A DNA stretch of 64,000 bases from Thalassia testudinum (GCA_037157565.1 JAZHRO010000073.1:94900001-94964000), one strand, 5' to 3'. Shown: positions 1 to 10,600, counted from the stretch's first letter. Numbers and translations: made by a program. The notes: a model not told the origin generated them from the sequence alone.

Positions 1-196
1 TAGTTTAAATTGAATTTCTTTGTGACAAAATAAAAAGAAACGCAAAGTTTTTAAATCAAACGTTCGCCTCCCTGTGTTCGACCCGGAATTCTTATTTCGG
101 TATAAATTTTATTTGTTGAACACGAATCCTTCGCTTTCGAACTACAACGACGGGTTTTCCAAAACCAAACACGTTAGCGTAGATTCTCGTTCAACA
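1..196 (+). repeat. NA-family LTR, 3' end fragment (NA-0)
   Basis: This is the terminal part of an NA-type LTR read on the plus strand, cut by the window edge. It is the reverse complement of the left ends of the NA LTRs at 37496 and 44356: the block around CCTGTGTTCGACC, then the CTACAACGACGGG block, then an end in TTCAACA at 196. The next bases match an ATH-B-type LTR, so an NA element was inserted in an ATH-B-type LTR here too, in the opposite orientation to the main nest. The open frame at 74-292 only reads through LTR sequence and is not a gene. Confidence 0.8.
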
Positions 197-1388
197 CCTG
201 CTGAACCTTCTGATGAGGCCGCAGGGCCATGTTTCTCACTTCAGGTTCACCACCACCACCTCCATTACTGTGAAGCTTCGAGCAAGCTTTGAAGCTCACT
301 TCCCAGCTAGCAGCTCCAGGTAGAAGCACCTGGCGATGCGGAATCACCAATCGAACACCTCCAAGTGGTCAATTGGGACGTTTGACCAACATTGAAAGCA
401 AATTGGACGAAGGAGCATCGCTGCTGCGCTGCAAGAAGAAAGGGTGGGACTTTAGTCCCACCTTGAAAGCTGACAGCCACGAAGAGGCACATAAATTGTC
501 TTTGTCCTATAGGCTTATCACCTCAGTAAGCACAGGGGTTGAGGTCCTCTCACGTGCCTCACATGCGCCTTGCCCGTGGCACCTTACACGTAGGTCTGGC
601 AGATCTGTATACCCGCCTAACCTAAGCACTCATCGGCTGCCACTCATGGACGATAGCCCTGGTCCCATGTGTGCTTTATCTGACTATCCCCACTATGGCC
701 CTGGCAGGGTGGATCCCAAAGAAAGGAAGAAAGGGAGCACGGGGCAGGGGAAGGTTTTGCCCTGTGCGACACTTAGCTAAATCTGAAGGGATGGTCACCC
801 TCTGTCAAGAGGAAGAAGAAAAGAAAGCCTTCGCAGAAGAGGAGGAAAGGAAGAAGGCCTCCAAAGAAAGAAGAGGAGAAGAGGTTAAAGGCAAGAAGAA
901 AAAGGAGAAGGGCTTGAGAAGACATAAGAAGAAAGGAGAAAAGCAGAAGTAGAGGAGGAGAGAAGAGAAGAGGAAGAAGAAGAATAGTGGTGTTGGTTAA
1001 GCCATCTGATTAAATGACCCGACATCTGATTTGAGGATTTATCTAGTTATTCAAGTGCCTAAGTTGAATGGTTGATGGCACTGTTGCATTATTTGAACTC
1101 AATGCATATATGCTTAAATTGAATAATTGGTGATCTAAATCACCATTGTTTTTACTTTGAGATTCTTTTTGCCATATGTTAAACTAATGCTTTATATTGA
1201 TTATCATTTTTGAGTTATTTCTTGTGCTCATTTACTTATTATTTCAGATTAGTGTGTGAATTCCTATTTGCTCCTTGTGTTCGACCTCAGACTTTCATTC
1301 GAGTTACAAATCTTATTTATTTTTTTGCGCTGATTCAAACTATACTGCAACGCATTGATTTTAAAACCCGATTCGGAGTGCTAACATG
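197..1388 (+). repeat. ATH-B-type LTR fragment, plus orientation
   Basis: This is the reverse complement of the ATH-B LTR segments at 2528-3700 and 56448-57640. It holds the palindrome GGTGGGACTTTAGTCCCACC (443-462), the purine-rich GAA/GGA tract (about 800-990), the stretch around TGATCTAAATCACC and the terminal block with TTCGACC, ending in GCTAACA at 1388. The sequence after it is not a primer-binding site, so this is a 3' LTR or solo LTR placed in LE-family sequence. The overlapping open frames at 289-780 and 671-952 are low-complexity LTR reads, not genes. Confidence 0.75.
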
Positions 1389-2261
1389 CCATTAGATGGC
1401 GATTGACACACGTAGACGTAGCCATGTGTCACGATTAGAGCACACCGTGGGCGGACGCGCGATCCCACGCATTTTGCAAGATCAAGAAGGTGAGGCGGGC
1501 ACGCTCGAGCCATCCGATCTCATGGATTAGGCGGTGAAAAGATCCTTGTGGGTGGGCATGCAGGGAGAAATTCGTTGCAGCGGGTGCGTGCGGAGGAGCA
1601 GGAGCCATCCGATGGCGATCTAAAGGCCGAGAAGCTACCACATGTCAGCCAGAGGTGAGATCTATTTGATGGAGGCATGTTGGAGGTTATTTTAAGGTTA
1701 GATATGATCCGTGGATCTCTCGATCGACGGATCTGATTGGCCAGGAGTTGTTACACGAGATTAATGGCTAAAATACCCTTTTTGCCTTTCATAAAAGCTA
1801 TAAAAGAAGGCCCAAGGCCTTCCAGTTGAAGCATCTCTCTTCCATCAACTCCAGACATCTTCCACCTTCTCTAAAACTCTCCATCCCTCTGCAACTCCAC
1901 CCCGACCTTCATCCCAGCGCTCTGGATCTGAGGTGCTGTCGTATCTCTCTACCACTTTCTATCTCTCTCTATCTCTCCCTATCTCTCTATTTAATTGTAG
2001 TATAATTCTTTATTGTGAAAACTCTGTTTAATTGCAATAAGATTCTGATCTTCTAAATGCATGATATCTGAGTCATATACATACATAAATATATAAATAT
2101 CTATTTAGAGCAAGTTTTATTGAAAAGCTTCTGCAAAAATCAAGATTGCATCCTTGCGAATGACCCGATACTCACTGAAGTTTTATAAATTTATTTGTCG
2201 ACGTGTTTTCGCACTATACTACAACTAATTAACTTTTAAAATGCAAATTATGCGGCGAACA
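1389..2261 (+). repeat. LE-family LTR copy 1 (LE-1)
   Basis: This resembles LE-2 (62519-63610) over most of its length. Shared landmarks are the GATCCGTGGATCTCTCGATC block, a TATA-like box followed by AAGGCCC and TTCCAGTTGAAG, a CTCT-rich leader, then TATACTACAA and an end in GGCGAACA at 2261. Its 5' limit is not resolved because an ATH-B-type LTR abuts it at 1388. No coding sequence is seen. Lineage is unassigned; the U5-like end resembles the Athila LTRs here. Confidence 0.6.
1799..1806 (+). promoter_or_regulatory. TATA box of LE-1
   Basis: TATAAAAG lies about 460 bp before the LTR end and is followed by the CT-rich tract usual just downstream of plant LTR start sites. LE-2 has a decayed form near 63114. 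Confidence 0.5.
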
Positions 2262-2527
2262 CCGAGTACACCACTTATTTCCTGCTTCTTGCAAGATTCT
2301 CCATTTGATCGAGCCTTTCTTGATTTGCGGTCGCCCATTAACCTAACTCCCACCTCAGTATTTAATTAAATTCAATTTGGGGAGTTGAAACCCACCTCAG
2401 TCACCATATAGTTGGATGATTGATCGGTGAAAACACCGAGGGGAGTGGTTGAAAATGTGATTGTAAAAGTCCAAGGATTCTACTTCTAGTGGACTTTTTC
2501 GTTCTTGATATGGAGGTTCCTTCTAAT
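2262..2527 (+). pseudogene. Athila protease fragment
   Basis: This is a remnant of an Athila-type aspartic protease and the linker toward reverse transcriptase. One frame reads LISCFLQDSPFDRAFLDL, then a degraded active-site region (DLRSPINL where intact family members have DLGAS followed by NL). Further on is SVKTPRGVVENVIVKV, a stop, and VDFFVLDME after a frameshift. It aligns with 24838-25090 of ATH-A and 53030-53270 of ATH-B. About 90 codons survive, with several stops and frame changes. It is boxed between LE-1 and the left end of ATH-B and belongs to a different element from either. Confidence 0.7.
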
Positions 2528-3916
2528 TATTGCTCACTCAAAATTAGGTTTTAAATAGTTGCGTTTGTTGTATAGTTGAAATCTCGCGAAAAAAATAGAT
2601 AAAATTTATACTCAAAAAAGTCCGAGGTCATTTGCTGGGAGCACGTAGGAATTCAGTTCTCAAAATTGCAATTTAAAATAATAGAGATACGAAATTGTAA
2701 TAAAAAATTGATTTAGAATAATGTAACAAGTATCAAATTGCAAAAAGAATGGATTAAAATGGTGATTTGAATCACCAATTACTCCCTACAATAATGGCAA
2801 ATGGAACTCAATAGTTATATATGAAATAATCTCAAATCAGCCATCTGAATATTCAATCAGATGTCTTAAATGTCTGATGAACAGTGCTTTTTCTCTAATT
2901 TCTTCTTTTCTTCTTTCTTCTCCCTCTTTCTCTGCTCTTCTTCTGTTGCGGCTCTGCTTCTTTCCTTCTTCTTCTTCTTGCTTTCCATCTTCTTCTACTT
3001 TCTTTCTCTACTCTTCTTCTTGTGCGGCTCCTCTTCTTTTCTTCTTCTTTCTTTCTCTACTCTTCTTCTTCACACAGAGGGGGAAGGATCCTCAATTTTG
3101 GCTATGTGTCAGCCAATCCTTCTCAGAGTAAAACCCCCCCTTCTCCTATGCACTATCCTCTCTTTCTCTCCTTGGGTCACACTCTCCCAGAGCCTCCAAC
3201 AGTATCGGGTTATTGGGTTTTCAGACCTAGAGCGCACCAGGATCCAGGGCTGCAGGCGTGGGTCGCAACTGAGGAGTGTAAGGCGTAGGTGGGTTATTGG
3301 GTTGTAGCCAGATTCGCGAGGTCAGAGTCGCGGGCAAGGCCATGTGAGGGTGTGAAGGACCTCACCCCCCAAGTGATTTGAGGCGATAAGCCTCTATCAC
3401 TTTTTCCTCTTATGCGGTCGCAAGCACTTGTGAACTTCCGAGGTGGGACTAAAGTCTCACCCATCTTCGCCGGATTGGCAGTAGGTGGAAGTCTCCTCAA
3501 CTGAAGTTGAAGTGGATGATGTGGTACCGAATTGACCACCTGGGCATGTGCTTGGAAGCCTTCCACACATCCTGGGGCTCATGATTCCTGGAGCAAGGCT
3601 TCAAGCTTCGCTTGAAGCTTCGCCAATTAGCGTTGTTGACCTGTTACTAGAAACTCAAGAAAATGGACCTTACAGTTGCGTCAGATGGTTCAACAAGATT
3701 GCCATGACACGGCGAGTGTGATAGTGGCAGTGGCATATCGTGAGAGGGTGTATGGTGGTGTGTGGAGGCCGAAGATGGTGGTGCGGTAATGGGTAGGTAG
3801 TCGGGGCGTTAGGATGGGTAATAGGAGAGGAGATGTTAGGGCTTTTGTGCGGTGGAGCTCGGCGGAGCTAATGAGGGTGGTAGCTGCGTGTTTTGAGCAG
3901 TGTGGCGGTGAGTAGG
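2528..3916 (-). repeat. ATH-B 3' LTR, segment 1 (U5/R side)
   Basis: Matches 56448-57840 of the right LTR along its whole length. It begins TATTGCTCACTC where the other copy has TGTTGCTTACTC, so the terminal dinucleotide has decayed. The TTCGACC-type U5 block, a polypyrimidine tract (2890-3080; purine-rich in the element's sense) and the palindrome at 3441-3460 are present. It stops at GTAGG (3912-3916), where CRV inserted. Confidence 0.85.
3912..3916. repeat. CRV target-site duplication, left
   Basis: GTAGG precedes the TGTTATGAAC start of CRV and is repeated exactly at 15752-15756. The uninterrupted target survives in the other ATH-B LTR near 57836 (GCGGTGAGTAGGCATCG). Confidence 0.93.
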
Positions 3917-3929
3917 TGTTATGAACGCG

Positions 3930-4005
3930 CGGCTTCAGACGTCTTTTAAGACGTCTGGGAGGTGGCCTAGACGTCTGGAACCCCTTCCAGACGTCTGGGA
4001 TTCAG
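3930..4005 (+). promoter_or_regulatory. GACGTCT palindrome cluster upstream of CRV TATA-like box
   Basis: Four exact copies of GACGTCT, three within or near the palindrome CAGACGTCTG, occur in about 70 bp at the LTR start. The copy at 13111 keeps the same cluster with point changes. ACGT cores are the class of site bound by plant bZIP factors; that use is inference. The same palindrome fills part of SL-C. Confidence 0.6.
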
Positions 4006-4128
4006 TTTCGGCGGCACGCGCGGTTGCGTCTGCGCGCCTGCGCGCGCAGACCTGCGGTCGCTTTTTCCCTCTCTCCTGCGGGCACAGGCTGCCCTCTATC
4101 TTGCTCTCTCTCTCTCTCCCCACGCGGC

Positions 4129-4136
4129 TTTAAAAG
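4129..4136 (+). promoter_or_regulatory. TATA-like box of CRV 5' LTR
   Basis: TTTAAAAG follows a long CT repeat and a GC-rich block, with TCCTC-rich leader sequence after it. The 3' LTR has the same box near 13332. This is the only AT-rich promoter-like site in this part of the LTR. Confidence 0.45.
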
Positions 4137-5074
4137 TCCTCGCCCTCTCCCTCACTCTCATCACCTCCGTCCCTTCCTCTTCTCCTTCCAGCCAGTGCGA
4201 GAGTGAGCGAGCGACGGCGGTGGCAGCCGCGGCGAGTGTGGGAGGAGGTGCTGCGCGAGAAGAGGAGGCGCTCGGCCGTGAAGGCGAGCTTGCCGGGGTT
4301 GCTAGAGCCGGCCGGCGGGGGAGCGGCAGACGCGGGGTGACACGGGAGGCCTGCTGCAGCTCGAGCAGCAGGTGGACGAGGTGCGGCGCGGCCGTGCGTC
4401 ATGGACGGAGGGCGAGTCGTGCTCTGATTCTAGAAGTTTTTCCAGAATCAGACATCTTGGTTTCCAACCAGATGACGGGGAAGACGTCTGGAGGACTGTC
4501 CAGACGTCTGAAAGGTAAGTTATTTTTGTACCTTCTTCCTTTCCTTCGACCGTCTGTACTGAGCACGAGGAATGGGTACGTGCAGGTTCTGAGATTCGCA
4601 TCCAACGTGAATCAGACGTTTGGTAGTGGTGCCAGACGACTGGAGGGACTTCTAGACGTCCGGGGTGACCATCGGAAGTCTGGGAACTAGGCCAGACGCC
4701 CCCACAGTCTTCTGGACATCTGGGAGACCACGCAGGACAAGGTATCATCTGATCCCATTTTTTAAGATGTCTGGAAGAAGTTCCAGACGTCTGATTTTGC
4801 ACTATTTCGTCGTTTTCGACCCGTTTAGGGCCCGTTCGGAGTCCGTTTTCCGTGTTTCGAGTTGCGTGCTTTTCAGAATTAAATCCTCTACCCGTCTACA
4901 GTAGTTGTATACTGTTTTGAGAAACTCCTTGTGTTTGATCCTTGTGATAGGACCCCATTCCGTTACAGTCTCGGGGGTTGCGGAGGTACGCGGGATTCCT
5001 GACCACGCCCGCAGTACGCCTATTGTAACCGGTAGAGTGGCTTTTAAGTTTATTAGTATAATCTATTAAATTAT

Positions 5075-5222
5075 AGAACCTAGGACATTTCATGAATCCT
5101 AGGAATGAGAAACTAGAATGAATGGTAGATCCTAGGGTGTTGCATGAATCCTAGGGCTGGAAAACTAGATTGTATGATAGATCCTAAGGTATGGCATGAA
5201 TCCTAGGATGGGAAGAACTAGT
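5075..5222 (+). repeat. Three-unit imperfect tandem repeat in CRV LTR
   Basis: Three units of about 50-60 bp share CATGAATCCTAGG, then AACTAGA and TAGATCCTA. The equivalent in the 3' LTR is at about 14254-14398. It is intrinsic to the LTR family and has no coding content. Confidence 0.75.
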
Positions 5223-6579
5223 GGAATATATGAATACTGCAGTCTTGGAAAATGTGGAAAGGAAATAATAAATACCTGTAAATTGGTTTAACAGCTGCCT
5301 GTTATGAATAAATGAGCATGTCTGAGAATATGGGATGTATGAATGTGAAACTGGAAAGGTGAAACCTGAATGTGCTGAGTTAAAAGAGCTGGAACCATAC
5401 GGGGAATTAGGAGTAGAACTCCTGGAAGGTGAATGGAATAGAATTGGGGAAGTGAGCTGTCCCTTGTGTACGGAGTACCAAGGAAAGCGACTGTCCCCCT
5501 GTTTAGTGCAGAGCAGAGCCAGCCACCCCAGGGACCCGGGGTTAGGTCTGGCCACTTTGTACCGACTTGCTGGCCCTCGTGTACGCAGTACCGAGGAGAG
5601 CTACTAGTGTAGGGCGAGTACTAGCTACCCCACGGGCCCCGGGGTTCTGCTAGCTCACCTACACCGACTTGTTAGGCCCACTGTGCAAACCAGGGTAGTT
5701 AGGCGAGGGTGCGCGAACTGTGGAGGGGCAAGGCCCCTGTTTGGTTACTGTGGAGGGGTTCGACCCCTGTTACTGAGAGGGCTCTGCCCTGTGCTGGTTC
5801 CGTGCTGTGCTTTGGGTGCACCCGTTAACGGAAACGACTGACCGCGTGCCAGTGCGGGTTAGCTACCTGTGCGTTTATCGCGCGTGCTGTAGTCACCGTT
5901 ACGCCTATCCGTGACCTTGGGGTGGTTGACTAAGAGTAGGATCACCACGGGGGACTCTCCCGGCCAGGAGAGCACGACGTGCTACTTCTACTTTTTGGAA
6001 AAAACTTGCAATCAAGATCGTTCCCACGAGGAACATTCGAGATCAAGTGAAGGATCCGAGAAATAGATAAATTTTGAAACAATAGAAAGACGTAAATAAA
6101 GGAAGAAAGAAAATTAAAACAGCTACTATACACTTTACTGTTTCTTTAGTTTAGCTGCCACTCTACTTAGCGTTTTGCTGACGTGTCACACTCGTTACCT
6201 TTCAGGACCAGGTGTTGAGCAGCCAGGGTCAGCGGCTGCAGAGGACGCTAGGCCGAGTAGGGTCCAGTAGAGTTACCACTGTTCTCTTGTACCTCTTTTT
6301 GGTTCCACTGTAGTGAGTAGTTCTTGTTTCCGCTGTACATTTCTTTACCTGCAGTTCATATTATGTTATAAATGTTGTTCTACTGTTGTGGTGGTATATA
6401 CTGTAGTGGTTTCTTTCCTTACTACTGTATTTTCTTACTGTTAGTTATATTCATGCTGAATGTGGTTTATTTTACTGCTCTTTTGGTTACTTCCTCGTTG
6501 GACGACCAGGTCTTGGGATTAGTCGAGTCGGTCCGGTTCTCGTGTCTCATAGGGGCTCGGGAATCGAGTCGTTACAAGA

Positions 6580-6590
6580 TGGTATCAGAG
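6580..6590 (+). promoter_or_regulatory. CRV primer-binding site (initiator tRNA-Met)
   Basis: TGGTATCAGAG lies three bases after the 5' LTR end. It is complementary to the 3' end of plant initiator tRNA-Met, the usual primer of chromoviruses. Confidence 0.92.
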
Positions 6591-6758
6591 AAAGGTCATC
6601 CCGAGAAGTGAATCAACTGACTGGAAAATAACCAATTCACATGTCTATAACTAGAGTAGCCACCACAACATATCTTTTGACATGAGCTCTTAGACGTTTC
6701 CGTTTGGTATTGTTTCGTAGTGACATGTTCCGTTTTGTTTCGCGTCTTCTTGCAGGAG

Positions 6759-7740
6759 ATGCCTCGTCGCGGGACTGGTGAGGCAGGCCGCGGGCGCGGC
6801 CGAGGATGAGGTTGGCGAGGTGGGCATGCCGTTGCCGACGCCTTAGTAGACCATCCACTACTCCTGGGCATCCAGGCCCAGGACCTCGCCCAGCTGGTAC
6901 GGGATATTGTGCGAGAGGAGCTCCACCCACCGCCCCAAGTGCCTCCTCCTGGGGCTGCGGAGGGGGAGTCCTCTGTGGGACTACTCGACGGACGCGGCGC
7001 TGGACGTGGGGGAGGGGATGGGCCGCCGCAACCCCCACCTTCCTCTGACACTTCTGTGCACGAGGCACCTTTGCCTGGAGGTGCACCAGCATACCCACTG
7101 CAGCGCCACTCCGAGCTCTTTGGGCAGTTCTGGAAGCTGAAGCCCCCTTCCTTCAAGGGGGATCAGGGCTCGACCAAGGCAAAGGACTGGCTCGAGCAGC
7201 TGGAGAAGATTTTCGACACCCTTCACCCCTCGGTGGAGTGCCACGTGCCCTTTGCCACATATCAGCTAGAGAGTGCGGCACATAGGTGGTGGAGGGTGGT
7301 CCAGGGACAGGAGAGGGACGAGCCGACCTGGGATCGGTTCGCCGCCCTCTTCTGCGAGCAGTACTTTCCCCAGACGTGGCAGGACCAGAGGAGGCGGGAG
7401 TTCCACACTCTCCGCCAAGGGATGATGACCGTGAGCGCGTACCGCACCTGTTTCCTGGAGCTGTCCCGCTTTGCAGCGACAGCGGTAGCCACTGAGGAGG
7501 AGCGCCTTTGGAGGTTCACCGAGGGGCTCCGGCCTGCGATTCGGGGGTATGTCAAACCCCTGAAGCTACCTACGTTTTTGAGGGTGGTGGAGGACTTTGG
7601 AGTGATTCTTGGGATGGACTAGCTATCCGCTTACCACGCCTTGGTAGACTGTTTTGAGAGGAAGATTGTCTTCTCCATGCCGGAGTTGCCTTCTTTCGAG
7701 TTTCACGGACAGCCAGTGGATGAGGCTTCAGGTGCATTTC
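6759..7740 (+). pseudogene. gag: CRV gag fused to protease C-terminus by deletion
   Basis: Structural polyprotein of CRV. The likely start is ATG at 6759 (PRRGTGEAGRGRGRG, a basic N-terminus). Codon 17 is a TGA stop (6807), and the frame then runs open to 7622. Around 7114-7560 it carries a retrotransposon Gag core with WLEQLEKIF, YQLESAAHRWW and FREGLRP-like wording (here FTEGLRP). At about 7590 the frame passes straight into DFGVILGMD, a stop at 7620 and LSAYHALVDC, which is the C-terminal end of a chromovirus protease. The CCHC zinc knuckle and the catalytic D-S/T-G of protease are therefore missing. A frameshift follows near 7740. Confidence 0.85.
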
Positions 7741-9238
7741 GGCACTTCGGGTGGCGAGACTTTTGAGCCAGGGGTGTGAAGGCTTCCTAGCTTGTGTGGT
7801 GGCAGAGCCCAGCCTAGTGGCAGATTCCAGAGCATCCCGGTGGTCAGAGAGTACCCTGATGTGTTTCCAGATGAGTTACCAGGACTACCGCCCGAGCGCG
7901 AGATCGAGTTTGAGATCTTGCTAGTACCAGGGACCAACCCCATCTCCACCTCGCCATACAGGATGGCACCGCTTGAGCTACGAGAGCTTAAGTCTCAGTT
8001 GCAGGACCTTTTGGAGAAGGGTTTCGTGAGGCCCAGTGCATCTCCCTGGGGAGCCCCGGTATTGTTTGTGAAAAAGAAGGATGGTACCCTACGCCTTTGT
8101 GTGGACTACCGACAGCTGAATAGGGTCACCATCAAGAACAGATATCCGCTGCCGAGGATCGATGACTTGTTTGACCAATTGCGGGGTGCCACGGTGTTCT
8201 CCAAGATCGACTTGAGGTCGGGATACCACCTGTTGAGGATCAGGGAGACCGACGTCTCCAAGACAGCTTTCCGCACCTGGTACGGACACTGTGAGTTTTT
8301 GGTCATGCCGTTTGGGCTGACCAATGCCCCCGTTGCTTTTATGGATCTGATGAACCGGGTGTTTAGACCGTACTTGGACCAGTTCGTGGTGGTTTTCATA
8401 GATGATGTACTCATCTATTCTAGAGATCAGACGCAGCACGGACAGCACTTGCGGATGGTTCTGGACACTCTGAGACGACGTAGGCTGTACGCCAAATACA
8501 GCAAGTGCGAGTTCTGGTTGAGGGAGGTGACCTTCTTAGGTCATGTGATCTCTGGAGACGGCTTGGCGGTGGACCCAGCCAAGGTCGAGGCAGTACTCAG
8601 GTGGGAGAGACCGCGTTCAGTCACTGAGATTCGCAGTTTCCTGGGACTGGCAGGCTACTACAGATGATTTATCAGAGGGTTTTCACAGATCGTGCGTCCT
8701 ATGACACAGTTGACCCAGAAGGACGAGCCCTTCGCTTGGACAAAAGCCTGTGAGGCGTGTTTTCTGGAGCTGAAGGAGAGGTTGACCTCAGCTCCCGTGC
8801 TCACCATCCCTGATAGTAGTGGCGGGTTCGTTGTGTACACGGACGCCTCCTTGCAGGGGTTAGGAGGTGTGCTCATGCAGAAGGGTCACGTTGTCGCTTA
8901 CGCTTCACGGCAACTGAAGCCCCATGAGCATACCTACCCTACCCACGACCTAGAGTTGGCAGCTGTTGTCTTTGCGCTGAAGACTTGGAGGCACTACTTG
9001 TACGGTGAGACCTTTGAAATTTTCACAGATCACAAGAGCCTCAGATACCTTTTTGATCAGAAGGAGCTCAACATGAGACAGAGGCGTTGGTTGGAGCTCC
9101 TGAAGGACTATGACTGCAGCATCTCCTACCACCCAGGAAAGGCCAATGTGGTGGCTGACGCCTTGAGCCGTAAGGTGCCCGCACACTTGGCCAGTTTACA
9201 GTTACAGAGTTGGAGCCTTTTGGAGGAGGTGGGTAGTT
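7741..9238 (+). pseudogene. pol: CRV reverse transcriptase and RNase H
   Basis: Copies genomic RNA into DNA and removes the RNA strand. After a short pre-RT linker ([14 protein letters not shown], frame-shifted, then [18 protein letters not shown]) the RT domain runs from about 7960. Seen are [29 protein letters not shown] and the catalytic FIDD at 8395-8406, so the active site is preserved. A TGA at 8665 interrupts the connection (GLAGYYR then FIRGF). RNase H follows with YTDAS (8836-8850), TDHKSL and the [16 protein letters not shown] ending. The frame is cut at 9243 by LG-1 and the integrase resumes beyond it. Confidence 0.92.
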
Positions 9239-9243
9239 GGTGA
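9239..9243. repeat. LG-1 target-site duplication, left
   Basis: GGTGA occurs here and again at 11503-11507, flanking LG-1 exactly. Removing LG-1 and one copy rejoins the two halves of CRV pol. Confidence 0.9.
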
Positions 9244-9469
9244 TGATAAACGCCAGTTTATCATCATTTTTATGCATTAAAACAAACCTAGCTCTTAGGA
9301 TTTTACTCCGCAAACGGGTTTTTGGGCTGCATTTAGGCATAAAATAGGTTAGGCATGCATTGCATTTTTTATTGTCTTTTTAATATGTTTTTGTGAGTGT
9401 TAGGGATGTACAGATATATAGATCCCTAAAACCCTAGCACTCAAGAAGGCAAATGGTGAAAGAGAAGCC

Positions 9470-10200
9470 CAGACTAGCTGGAACTCAGCCTAATCCAGCT
9501 CACCGCAGCTGGAACCTAGCTTACTTGAACTAGGGTTAGCTCATCCCAGCTCCATTCAGCTAATCTCAGCTGGATGGCAGCTCAAGAGAGTTCACCTTAG
9601 CTCACCCTAGCTCAAGTCAGCTCAGATCCAGCTCAACTTAGCTGAGTCTAGCTCATCTCAGCTCCTACTAGTCCACAGGGAGCTCTAGCTAGCTCAGCTA
9701 AGTTGACAGGAGTTCACCCCAGCTCAGATCCAGCTACATCCAGCTCCACTCAGCTCCAGCCAGCTGAAGAAGAATTCATCCCAGCTCAGGAAGCTCAAGT
9801 CCAGCTCCTGGGGACTCAGCTTAGCCCAACTCAGTTGAGCTAAGCTACCTTAGCTGCCTCAACCAGCTTGATTCTCCCCGGGGGCACCAGACCTAGCTCA
9901 CCTCAGCTTATTTTGGTAGAAGCTAGCTCACTTTAGCTTGGCTTAGCAACTTGCAAAGAACTAGCAAGCTAAGCCAGCTAGAGTAGCCCCATGCCAACCT
10001 CTTCAGCAGCAGCCAGCTCCAGCTCCAGACTTCTCCTCCTCAGCTCCTCCCTCCAAACCCTAGCTCCAACACCTTCTCCTCTACTCCTCCATTAGCTAAG
10101 CTAGCTTAGCTTAGCTTAGCTTAGCTAACAACCAGCTCCTTGGCCATCCACCACCTTCAAAGTCAACCCTAGCTAGCTTCACCAACTTAAGCCTACTTAA
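9470..10200 (+). repeat. AGCT-dense degenerate repeat block
   Basis: The tetranucleotide AGCT recurs every 8-15 bases, usually as CAGCTCA, TAGCTCA or TTAGCTTAG, for more than 700 bp. Units are irregular, so this is a degenerate short-motif array rather than a clean microsatellite. LG-2 carries the same block at 58545-59110. Confidence 0.85.
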
Positions 10201-10219
10201 GCTAGCTACTCTACTCAAG

Positions 10220-10506
10220 TTGGCACCACCTCCTAACCATCCCTTCACCCCATTATCTCCACCAAAAGACACCTTAAGTTGGTGCCAAAAACTACCCCTA
10301 ACCACCTCTATATTGGCGCCAACTTTCAGCCCTTAATCCACCCTACACCTACCCACATAAGACATCCTAGCCATCCACCTAACCCCCCCTTCTAGAATCC
10401 TTCTTGGTGCCAACTTAGACCCTCTTCTAGAAGCCATTTTGGCGCCAATATCAAGGGGTGTCAACCCCCATAACTACCCCCTTGGTGCCTCTTAAGGTGG
10501 CGCCAA
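10220..10506 (+). promoter_or_regulatory. TTGGCGCCAA palindrome array upstream of TATA
   Basis: Copies intact or one change away are at 10220 (TTGGCACC), 10279 (TTGGTGCCAA), 10313 (TTGGCGCCAA), 10404 (TTGGTGCCAA), 10439 (TTGGCGCCAA), 10482 (TTGGTGCC) and 10498 (TGGCGCCAA). Most differences are CG-to-TG, as expected from methylation decay. The array ends about 90 bp before the TATA box. The core resembles E2F-type sites; that is inference. Confidence 0.6.
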
Positions 10507-10593
10507 ACACCCTTGGCCATTGGATCCTTAACCACCTCCATCATTCCATCTTGGCCCTCCATTTCAAGGGACACCTTAGCCCCCTTCCTATTC

Positions 10594-10600
10594 TATAAAA
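10594..10600 (+). promoter_or_regulatory. TATA box of LG-1
   Basis: TATAAAA followed by ACCCACCACC. The equivalent in LG-2 is TATAAATA at 59497, in the same local context. Confidence 0.7.

Larger units (their letters stand above)
3917..6576 (+). repeat. CRV 5' LTR
   Basis: Begins TGTTATGAACGCGCGG and ends GTCGTTACA just before the primer site. It contains repeated GACGTCT palindromes (3930-4000, 4480-4510, 4787), a GC-rich promoter region, a three-unit tandem repeat (5075-5222) and the CTCCTTGTGTTTGATCC block near 4926 shared in form with other LTRs here. Open frames within it (for example 4220-4690) overlap on both strands and match no protein; they are chance frames in GC-rich DNA. Confidence 0.92.

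Noticed and set aside
289..780. 163-codon open frame as a possible gene
   Set aside because: It overlaps other frames on both strands and lies wholly in an ATH-B-type LTR whose other copies do not keep it open.
2870..3307. 145-codon Phe/Ser/Leu-rich frame resembling a membrane protein
   Set aside because: It reads a polypyrimidine tract of the ATH-B LTR; the apparent hydrophobicity is low-complexity TTC/TCT coding.
4220..4802. Overlapping open frames on both strands (about 156-166 codons)
   Set aside because: GC-rich LTR DNA of CRV; the matching frames in the 3' LTR follow the same repeats and show no protein-like composition.
9470..10200. CRISPR-like or satellite array in the AGCT-rich block
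   Set aside because: No fixed repeat-spacer period and no unit conservation; it is a degenerate short-motif block inside a plant LTR.
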